This document shows, piece by piece, positions 1-5,485 of a stretch of DNA of 5,485 nucleotides (positions are counted from its first letter, which is position 1; every line of letters begins with the position of its first letter). The DNA comes from an uncultured bacterium (GTDB lineage Bacteria; Cyanobacteriota; Vampirovibrionia; Gastranaerophilales; Gastranaerophilaceae): assembly GCA_945910925.1 (NCBI GenBank), contig CAMDZX010000119.1, positions 1 through 5,485 on the forward strand, read 5' to 3'. The notes beneath the pieces were generated by a model that searched no databases, was not told where the DNA came from, and saw nothing but the letters and a program-made list of their open reading frames with translations. A program made the translations under genes and the position numbers.

Positions 1-1128
1 TACGCAAATCAAATTACTGTTTTCAGGCGTAATTTCTCTTGCGGCATTTAACACATTTTGCAAACCGTCAGGAGTGTGTGCATAGTCAACAATTACCAAC
101 GGATGATGAACTACAACTTCAAATCTGCCTGCAACACCCTTAACCGGTTCAAGAGCTTTGACTGCATTATCCATATTCAAGCCCATAGCGTACGCAACGG
201 TTAGGGCTGCAAGTACGTTATAAACACTAAACATTCCGTTCATTGATAATTTAACGCTATATGTCTTTTCGGGAGTGACACATTCAAACGATACGCCCTT
301 AGGAGAGAATGAAATATTCTTCGCCGTGATATCGGCATTATTCTTAACCCCGTAAGTAAATAATTTCACCCCTTCTTTAAGTACTGATTTAAACCTGTCG
401 GCATAAGAGTCGTCGTTGTTTATAACTGCAACATCACCCGGGTTTAATCGTTCAAAAAGCATTGCTTTGGCATTAAAATATCTGTCCATAGTGATATGAT
501 AATCAAGATGGTCTTGTGTAAGGTTTGTAAGCACTGCACAATTAAATTCACAAAAACCTACTCTGTTTTGCACCAAAGAATGTGAACTTACTTCCATTGC
601 AACATTTTTTATATGCGCTTCATCTTTTATTAAATTCAAAACATGTTGTAACTCAGGAGCTTGAGGGGTTGTGTGTTTTGCCTCTTTATATTCTCCGTCG
701 GAGGATAATTTATATCCGAGAGTTCCGATTAAAGCACATTTATCTCCTGATGATTCCATTATTCTTTGAACAAGGTGTGTAACCGTTGTTTTACCGTTTG
801 TTCCGGTAACCCCGACCATATTTAAAGCTTTAGAGGGTGATTGGTAAAACCTGTTTGCGATACCGGCTATCGATTGCTCTGCTGAATGTACAATAATTTC
901 CGGAACATCTAAATCTAATTTTGTTTCGCACATAACAGCAACTGCACCTTTTGCAACCGCATCAGCCGCAAAATTATGCCCGTCAACATGTTCTCCTCTT
1001 AAACATACAAAAATATCTCCGGCTTTTGTTGTTTTGGAATTATAATTAATTCCTGTAACATCAGCATTTTCGTTATAATTATATTTTTCTACAACTTCTA
1101 CATCCTTAATTAACTCTGCAAGTTTCAT
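1..1128 (-). CDS. murE: UDP-N-acetylmuramoyl-tripeptide synthetase MurE, C-terminus cut by window edge
   Basis: This cytoplasmic Mur ligase uses ATP to add the third residue of the peptidoglycan stem (meso-diaminopimelate or L-lysine) to UDP-MurNAc-L-Ala-D-Glu. The 376 visible residues show an N-terminal UDP-binding domain (about 1-90), the ATP P-loop GTNGKTT at 109-115, substrate-binding TTP at 153-155, EVSSH at 179-183 and DHLDYH at 206-211. Lys221 in NAKAMLF corresponds to the carbamylated lysine of the family. GRFE (about 334-337) and DYAHTPD (348-354) mark entry to the C-terminal ligase domain. The family is usually about 480-500 residues, so roughly 110-120 are missing. The missing part includes the DNPR-type motif that separates diaminopimelate from lysine enzymes, so the added amino acid cannot be decided here. 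The ATG at 1128 is supported by AGGAG 11 bases upstream. It lies 16 bases behind the ftsI stop and is probably cotranscribed with it. The family assignment is secure. Confidence 0.96.
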   Translation of the reverse strand, partial: MKLAELIKDVEVVEKYNYNENADVTGINYNSKTTKAGDIFVCLRGEHVDGHNFAADAVAKGAVAVMCETKLDLDVPEIIVHSAEQSIAGIANRFYQSPSKALNMVGVTGTNGKTTVTHLVQRIMESSGDKCALIGTLGYKLSSDGEYKEAKHTTPQAPELQHVLNLIKDEAHIKNVAMEVSSHSLVQNRVGFCEFNCAVLTNLTQDHLDYHITMDRYFNAKAMLFERLNPGDVAVINNDDSYADRFKSVLKEGVKLFTYGVKNNADITAKNISFSPKGVSFECVTPEKTYSVKLSMNGMFSVYNVLAALTVAYAMGLNMDNAVKALEPVKGVAGRFEVVVHHPLVIVDYAHTPDGLQNVLNAAREITPENSNLICV

Positions 1129-1139
1129 TGTTATATTTT

Positions 1140-1144
1140 CTCCT
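1140..1144 (-). promoter_or_regulatory. Shine-Dalgarno of murE
   Basis: AGGAG on the minus strand begins directly after the TAA stop of ftsI and lies 11 bases before the murE ATG. It fixes the murE start and shows that this genome uses Shine-Dalgarno initiation for an internal operon gene. That contrasts with the two divergent first genes of the window, which have no such motif. Confidence 0.8.
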
Positions 1145-2884
1145 TTAATTATGTTTATGTTTATCAGGTGTAAGATTCATAATACTTGCAACCTGAGATG
1201 TTATTGCTTTAAATATAGGTGCCGCAACAGTACTTCCCCAAATTTCTCCACCCTGTGCCGAATCTACAACAACATAGATTAACACTTGTGGGTCAGTCGC
1301 AGGCAAATATCCGACGATTGATGTGTATAATTTATCAGAATATCCTGCACCATTTTCTTTAGGCTTATGAGAAGTTCCGGTTTTTGCTGCAACATAATAA
1401 TCATCCATTTTTATAGGCGATTTACCTTTTTCAATACTTTCTGTTAATAATTTTGTTACAGCTTTTGCATGTTCTGGTGTCATAACCTGTGTAGTTTTTA
1501 CTTTTTCTTGCAACTCATCCGGTGAATACTTGAGTACGTGTGGAGTAACTCTTACCCCATTATTTGCAATTGCCGACACCGCAGATACCAATTGAATTGC
1601 GGTAACTGATGAACCATAACCGTATCCCATTGATGCATGGTCTGAAACATCCCACTTGCCGGCAGGTTTCAAAAGCCCGATTGATTCCCCCGGTAAATCA
1701 ATGCCCGTCTTTCTGCCGAATCCGAATTTTTGAAGTATATCATGATATTCTCCGGAAGACATCGTTTGTGCAATTTTTACTGCACCTACGTTACTGGAAT
1801 GTTGAAAGAAGTACACCAAATCAATCATTCCGGGAGCGCCTTTACTCTTAAAATCATAATTACTGATTGTCCACCAACCAATTTTTATTCGTCCCGTATC
1901 ATTAATTCTTGTGTGTATGTTTATTTTTCCGAGTTCCATAGCCGACGCAACTGTAATGGTCTTAAATGTAGACCCCGGAGGAAAGATATCGGTTAATGTC
2001 CAATTCTTTATTTGGAGCATTGTAGCGTTTTTATAGTTATTTGGGTCATAAAACGGATACACGGCATATGCCAAAATTTCACCATTCTTAGGGTTCATAA
2101 CAATAACTGCCCCTCTTTGAGCTTTAAATTTTGAAACAGCATGGTCAAGTTCTTTTTCGCAAATATGCTGAATCGCTGTATCTATTGTAAGAGTAACATC
2201 TTCACCCTTTAGTGGTTCTGTTGCCGCTACCGGATCTGTGGAGAATGTATAAATCAAATTCCCGGATGGGGTTTTTTCAATATTCGGACGTTGCGTAACA
2301 TGTTCCAGTTTATCTTTTGCAGTACATTCCACACCGGCAGACACATCCGCATCAAGATTGTAATACCCCAAAACATGTGAAGCAAGCGAACCTTGCGGAT
2401 ATACACGTGTACTTTTTTTATCAATAGGAATTTCTCTCAATCCTAATTTTACAATAGCATCACGCTCAGACTTTCCAACGTTTCGTTTTAGCAATATAAC
2501 ATTTTCATTCTTTTGTGCCTCAAATTTAGCAAGCAAAGTCGCAGGCTGCATTTTTAAAATAGGTGCTAAGGCTTTAGCCAATTCTTCTTTTGTGTGAATT
2601 TTATCATCAAAGTCTTTAGGCCTGGCATACACATCATAATAAACCACATCAGTTGCAAGTTTTATCCCATTCCGGTCATATATATCACCACGCATTATAA
2701 AAGACCTTGCAGTACGCTGACGTTTAGCTTTTGCACGATAATGCTTTATATCAAGAATCTGTATACAAAATAAATGACATATCAATAACAATGCGAATAT
2801 GGCAAAAAAAACTTGTGTTTTTCCAAGTCTTTTATTGAATACCTTTATCCTCTGTTCTTTTATTTTAAATAAATCATCTCTCAC
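1145..2884 (-). CDS. ftsI: Class B penicillin-binding protein, septal D,D-transpeptidase FtsI (PBP3 type)
   Basis: This inner-membrane transpeptidase cross-links stem peptides of new peptidoglycan at the division septum and is a beta-lactam target. Counting from the GTG at 2884 (579 residues), a short basic cytoplasmic tail is followed by one membrane segment at about 25-42 (FFAIFALLLICHLFCIQ). The class B signature RGDIYDRNG is at 65-73, then the pedestal domain, then the transpeptidase domain. Its three active-site motifs are intact: SxxK (Ser305, Lys308, in PPGSTFK), SxN (Ser363, Asn365) and KTG (501-503). There are no C-terminal PASTA domains. The frame stays open to a TTG at 2920 (591 residues). 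GTG is preferred because that TTG falls in a likely -35 box and neither codon has a Shine-Dalgarno. FtsI is preferred over the elongation protein MrdA because murE follows 16 bases downstream, the usual dcw order. The usual upstream neighbours rsmH and ftsL are absent. Family certain, FtsI role likely, start moderately supported. Confidence 0.92.
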   Translation of the reverse strand: MRDDLFKIKEQRIKVFNKRLGKTQVFFAIFALLLICHLFCIQILDIKHYRAKAKRQRTARSFIMRGDIYDRNGIKLATDVVYYDVYARPKDFDDKIHTKEELAKALAPILKMQPATLLAKFEAQKNENVILLKRNVGKSERDAIVKLGLREIPIDKKSTRVYPQGSLASHVLGYYNLDADVSAGVECTAKDKLEHVTQRPNIEKTPSGNLIYTFSTDPVAATEPLKGEDVTLTIDTAIQHICEKELDHAVSKFKAQRGAVIVMNPKNGEILAYAVYPFYDPNNYKNATMLQIKNWTLTDIFPPGSTFKTITVASAMELGKINIHTRINDTGRIKIGWWTISNYDFKSKGAPGMIDLVYFFQHSSNVGAVKIAQTMSSGEYHDILQKFGFGRKTGIDLPGESIGLLKPAGKWDVSDHASMGYGYGSSVTAIQLVSAVSAIANNGVRVTPHVLKYSPDELQEKVKTTQVMTPEHAKAVTKLLTESIEKGKSPIKMDDYYVAAKTGTSHKPKENGAGYSDKLYTSIVGYLPATDPQVLIYVVVDSAQGGEIWGSTVAAPIFKAITSQVASIMNLTPDKHKHN

Positions 2885-2891
2885 GTTGAAA

Positions 2892-2920
2892 ATTTTACCA
2901 CAACAAAGTTTTAAGAACAA
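2892..2920 (-). promoter_or_regulatory. Probable sigma-70-type promoter of the ftsI-murE operon
   Basis: On the minus strand a TTGTTC -35-like box (2915-2920, 3 of 6 to TTGACA) is followed by exactly 17 bases and a TAAAAT -10 box (2892-2897, 5 of 6 to TATAAT). TGG directly before the -10 gives the extended TGn form. Seven bases then separate the -10 from the GTG at 2884, so transcription would start at or next to the start codon and give a leaderless message. The -35 box overlaps the upstream in-frame TTG, which therefore is unlikely to be a start codon. The match is seen in sequence; activity is inferred. Confidence 0.55.
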
Positions 2921-2947
2921 AAGATTAAAGAATGTTAAATAAAAAAC

Positions 2948-2974
2948 ATGCTAATCGGGAAAACTATGCTTATC
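2948..2974 (+). repeat. Imperfect 9-base direct repeat in the divergent promoter region
   Basis: ATGCTAATC (2948-2956) and ATGCTTATC (2966-2974) match at 8 of 9 positions, with starts 18 bases apart. A looser third copy, GTGCTACAT, starts at 2976 and overlaps the dnaE -10-like element. This could be a binding site for a regulator of the divergent pair, but 18 bases is not a whole number of helical turns, and chance similarity in AT-rich DNA is quite possible. Confidence 0.25.
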
Positions 2975-2976
2975 TG

Positions 2977-2985
2977 TGCTACATT
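2977..2985 (+). promoter_or_regulatory. Possible extended -10 element of dnaE
   Basis: TGC followed by TACATT (2980-2985) has the form of an extended -10, with 4 of 6 matches to TATAAT including the key first T, second A and last T. It ends six bases before the dnaE ATG at 2992, so transcription would begin at about the A of the ATG and the message would be leaderless. No -35 box is recognisable 16-18 bases upstream (the sequence there is around GGGAAA). The absence of a Shine-Dalgarno before dnaE fits this reading. The evidence is weaker than for the ftsI promoter. Confidence 0.33.
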
Positions 2986-2991
2986 TTTAAT

Positions 2992-5485
2992 ATGAGTACT
3001 CAATATGTACCTTTGCACCTGCACACGGAATATTCGCTTCTGGACGGTGCGATAAGGATAAAAGATTTATGTGATTTTGCCAAAGAAAACAACATGCCTG
3101 CGGTTGCAATAACCGATCATGGTGTGATGTACGGTGATATGGAGCTTTATACTACCGCAAAGGAAGCAGGTATAAAACCGATTTTGGGATGCGAATTTTA
3201 TATACATGACGGCGATATAACGGAGCATGATAAAAATAATAATCCTTGCTATCACCTTGTACTGTTGGCTAAGAACAAAAAAGGATACGCAAATATCATC
3301 AAACTTACTTCTATTGCTTGGTGTAAAGGCAGATATGTCAAACCTCGTATAAATTGGGAGTTGATAAAAGAGCATCACGAAGGATTAATATGCCTTTCTG
3401 CTTGTCTTGGCGGAGAACTCTTACAAGCTCTTTTGAAAAATAATCCTGATAAAGCAAGAGAAATAGCTAAACAGTATCAGGATTTGTTTGGCGAAGACTA
3501 TTATATTGAACTTCAGGATCACGGACTTGATGAACAAAAACTTACCAACCCGCAGTTAATACAGATTGCAAAAGAACTCGGGATAAAAATGGTTATCACA
3601 AATGACTCACACTATCTCACTCGTGATGATGCCGATATGCACGATACTTTGTTGTGTATGCAGACAAATAGCGATAAAGACGACCCGAACAGGTTTCATT
3701 TTTCAAACAATGAGTTCTACGTAAAAACTGCCGAGCAATTAAGAGATGCTTTTCGTTGGATGGATAGCGAAACATTTGATGAATGTATTCAAAACACGGT
3801 AGATATCGCAGAAAAATGTCATCTTACGCTGGAACTTGGTAAGAGTCCGTTGCCTGATTATAAAGTACCTGCAAATCATACAATTGAGTCGTATTTGGAA
3901 TATCTCGTATTTGAAGGTGCAAAAAAGCGTTACGGAGAAATTACACCCGAACTTAAAGAACGTATGGACTACGAACTGGGTGTAATTGAGCAAATGGGAT
4001 TTGCTGCATATTTCTTAATAACTTGGGATTTTATACATTATGCAAAAACTCATGGTATTCCTGTCGGTCCGGGACGGGGTTCGGCAGCAGGTTCTGTTGT
4101 TGCTTACACTCTTGAAATTACCGACCTTGACCCTATTCGTCACAAACTCTTGTTTGAAAGATTCTTGAATCCTGAGCGTTTTACAATGCCCGATATTGAT
4201 ATCGACTTTTGTATTGAACGTCGTGGCGAAGTTATAGACTACGTAACGAAAAAATACGGTGAAGACAAAGTATGTCAGATTATTACATTCGGAACTTATG
4301 CAGCAAAAGCAGCATTCAAAGGTATTGCAAGAATTTTAAAAATACCTTTTGCGGAAAGTAACAGACTTGCCGGTTTGATTGACCCTGCAATTGAACTTGC
4401 TATGAGTATCAATGACAAAGCAAAAACTCTAAAACAGGCTATGCAATATGACGGCTCCGAATTAAAAGCCTTGTATGACAGGGACGAACAGATTATGACG
4501 GCTTCCGACGAAGGTAAGACTGTCGGGATGAAGAAAGTAATTGATTTGGCAATAGGTATTGAAGGTATAAAAAATAATACGGGGACTCACGCTGCAGGGG
4601 TAATTATCGCCCCAAAACCGCTTGATGAAATACTTCCCGTACAACCTTCAAAAGACGGCATTATTCAAACCGGTTATCCGCCTCATGACGTTACGGAAGT
4701 TTTGAGTCTTTTAAAAATGGACTTTTTAGGACTAAGAAACTTAACGACAATATACAAAACCGTCGATATGATAAAAAGACGTCAAGGGGTTGATGTTGAT
4801 ATAAACAATATCCCGCTGGATGATAAACCGACCTACGATATGCTTATGCTTGGCGATACTAACGGGGTTTTCCAGTTAGAATCACAAGGGATGAAAAATC
4901 TGGTTAAAAAACTCAAACCTGACGTATTTGAAGATTTAGGCGCTTTGGTTGCCTTATTCCGTCCGGGTCCTTTGGATTCCGGCATGGTTGATGATTTTGT
5001 CGAAAGAAAACACGGACGTCAGGCTATTACTTATGCTCATCCGTTATTAGAGCCTGTATTGAAGGACACATACGGAACGATTGTTTATCAAGAACAGATT
5101 ATGCAAGTGTTCCAAATCCTTGCCGATTACACACTCGGTCAAGCGGATATGGTTCGCCGTATGATGGGTAAGAAAAAAGTCGATGAAATGGAAAAGCAAA
5201 AAGGGAAATTCATTGAACGCTCCGCAAATCACGGAATGTCCGCAAAAGATGCCGAAGCGTTATTCAATCAAATCCTTGCGTTTGCGTCATACTGTTTCAA
5301 CCGTTCTCACTCTGCAGCATACGCATTTGTAGCATACCAGACTGCTTATCTGAAATGCCATTATCCTGTGGAATATCTTTCTGCTTTATTATCAAGTGTT
5401 TCTAATGATACTGAAAAAACACAACTTTATATTGAAGAAGCTCAAAAATACGGAATAAAAGTTTTACCGCCGGATATTAACAAAT
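2992..5485 (+). CDS. dnaE: DNA polymerase III alpha subunit DnaE, C-terminus cut by window edge
   Basis: This is the catalytic subunit of the replicative polymerase. The 831 visible residues run from the N-terminal PHP domain (about 1-270) through palm and thumb into the fingers. All nine PHP metal-ligand positions are filled: His9, His11, Asp18, His43, Glu68, His88, Cys138, Asp205 and His207. The polymerase site is intact: PGRGS at 360-364, Asp401 and Asp403 in PDIDIDF, and Asp577 in KMDFLGL. FRPGPLD begins at 656 and YQEQIM at 699. The family runs to about 1100-1200 residues, so the rest of the fingers, the clamp-binding part and the OB fold lie beyond the window. The ATG at 2992 puts HLHTEYSLLDG at 9-19, as in homologues. 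An in-frame ATG at 2932 would add 20 unconserved residues. The sequence resembles cyanobacterial DnaE, but the intein site is uninterrupted. It is transcribed divergently from ftsI and has no Shine-Dalgarno. Confidence 0.97.
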   Translation, partial: MSTQYVPLHLHTEYSLLDGAIRIKDLCDFAKENNMPAVAITDHGVMYGDMELYTTAKEAGIKPILGCEFYIHDGDITEHDKNNNPCYHLVLLAKNKKGYANIIKLTSIAWCKGRYVKPRINWELIKEHHEGLICLSACLGGELLQALLKNNPDKAREIAKQYQDLFGEDYYIELQDHGLDEQKLTNPQLIQIAKELGIKMVITNDSHYLTRDDADMHDTLLCMQTNSDKDDPNRFHFSNNEFYVKTAEQLRDAFRWMDSETFDECIQNTVDIAEKCHLTLELGKSPLPDYKVPANHTIESYLEYLVFEGAKKRYGEITPELKERMDYELGVIEQMGFAAYFLITWDFIHYAKTHGIPVGPGRGSAAGSVVAYTLEITDLDPIRHKLLFERFLNPERFTMPDIDIDFCIERRGEVIDYVTKKYGEDKVCQIITFGTYAAKAAFKGIARILKIPFAESNRLAGLIDPAIELAMSINDKAKTLKQAMQYDGSELKALYDRDEQIMTASDEGKTVGMKKVIDLAIGIEGIKNNTGTHAAGVIIAPKPLDEILPVQPSKDGIIQTGYPPHDVTEVLSLLKMDFLGLRNLTTIYKTVDMIKRRQGVDVDINNIPLDDKPTYDMLMLGDTNGVFQLESQGMKNLVKKLKPDVFEDLGALVALFRPGPLDSGMVDDFVERKHGRQAITYAHPLLEPVLKDTYGTIVYQEQIMQVFQILADYTLGQADMVRRMMGKKKVDEMEKQKGKFIERSANHGMSAKDAEALFNQILAFASYCFNRSHSAAYAFVAYQTAYLKCHYPVEYLSALLSSVSNDTEKTQLYIEEAQKYGIKVLPPDINK
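5290..5295 (+). other. Empty intein insertion site in dnaE (Tyr767/Cys768)
   Basis: The codons for Tyr767 and Cys768 lie in SYCFNRSHSAAYA. This matches the conserved junction (Y before CFNKSHS) at which the split DnaE intein interrupts the gene in photosynthetic Cyanobacteria. In Synechocystis the N-terminal extein is 774 residues, close to the 767 here. In this window the reading frame runs straight through, so neither intein nor gene split is present. The site identity is known biology and the emptiness is seen directly. Confidence 0.85.

Larger units (their letters stand above)
2885..2991. promoter_or_regulatory. Divergent intergenic promoter region between ftsI and dnaE
   Basis: This very AT-rich gap of about 107 bases separates the two divergent starts, so promoters for both directions must lie here or overlap the gene ends. 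It contains a good minus-strand promoter next to ftsI, a weaker plus-strand extended -10 next to dnaE, and an imperfect 9-base direct repeat between them. It has no Shine-Dalgarno for either gene, no convincing terminator hairpin and no credible small gene. Confidence 0.7.

Noticed and set aside
582..782. 66-codon plus-strand open frame
   Set aside because: It lies antisense within murE, whose frame is continuous and motif-rich. It has no recognisable product.
1609..1996. Two overlapping plus-strand open frames of 80 and 88 codons
   Set aside because: Both lie antisense to the transpeptidase domain of ftsI and their proteins show no family features, so they are shadow frames.
2932..2949. Short inverted repeat ATGTT-8-AACAT in the intergenic region
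   Set aside because: A 5-base AT-rich stem with an 8-base loop is too weak for a terminator and is expected by chance in such DNA. No U-tract or transcript end is expected between divergent genes.
2965..2970. TATGCT as an alternative -10 box for dnaE
   Set aside because: It has no TGn extension and no -35-like box 16-18 bases upstream (the region is poly-A), and it would not explain the missing Shine-Dalgarno. It cannot be fully excluded.
2932..2991. In-frame upstream ATG that would extend DnaE by 20 residues
   Set aside because: The frame is open, but there is no good ribosome site before it, the extra residues resemble no known DnaE N-terminus, and the 2992 start places the HLHTEYSLLDG motif at the usual distance from the N-terminus.
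3067..3378. 103-codon minus-strand open frame
   Set aside because: It is antisense to the conserved PHP domain of dnaE. Its cysteine- and phenylalanine-rich translation is typical of a reverse-strand shadow.
3739..5232. Three further minus-strand open frames of 60-84 codons
   Set aside because: All lie inside dnaE, lack supporting start signals and resemble no known protein.

Overview
The window holds three protein-coding genes in a divergent arrangement. Two run leftward on the minus strand: a class B penicillin-binding protein (FtsI type), followed by murE, which is cut by the left edge. One runs rightward on the plus strand: dnaE, the DNA polymerase III alpha subunit, which is cut by the right edge. 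The only non-coding stretch of note is about 107 bases between the ftsI and dnaE starts (2885-2991). No RNA gene, CRISPR array, mobile element or terminator is visible.

The DNA is AT-rich (judged by eye), uses the standard code, and encodes a peptidoglycan-making bacterium. The DnaE protein reads most like cyanobacterial DnaE, for example in the PHP segment ending in GDIT and in the FGEDYY..QDHG and TNDSH segments. However, it is unsplit and lacks the intein typical of photosynthetic Cyanobacteria. With the AT-rich composition, this suggests a non-photosynthetic relative of Cyanobacteria (Melainabacteria/Vampirovibrionia, for example Gastranaerophilales). That placement is an inference from remembered sequences, not a search result.

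Layout: 1-1128 (minus) is the first 376 residues of MurE, which adds the third amino acid of the peptidoglycan stem. Positions 1145-2884 (minus; the frame stays open to 2920) are a septal transpeptidase that cross-links the stems. The two genes are 16 bases apart, and the murE Shine-Dalgarno abuts the ftsI stop, so they look like one operon and the start of a division/cell-wall (dcw) cluster without the usual rsmH and ftsL upstream. Positions 2992-5485 (plus) are the first 831 residues of DnaE, with an intact PHP metal site and an intact polymerase active site.

The most interesting signal is at the divergent start region. Neither ftsI nor dnaE has a visible Shine-Dalgarno, but each has an extended -10-like element 6-7 bases before its start codon, as expected for leaderless mRNAs. 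On the ftsI side the promoter fit is good (17-base spacer, TAAAAT), and its -35 box coincides with the upstream TTG codon. This argues that the protein really starts at the GTG at 2884. The rest of the window is ordinary housekeeping content, and I found no evidence of a new biological system.
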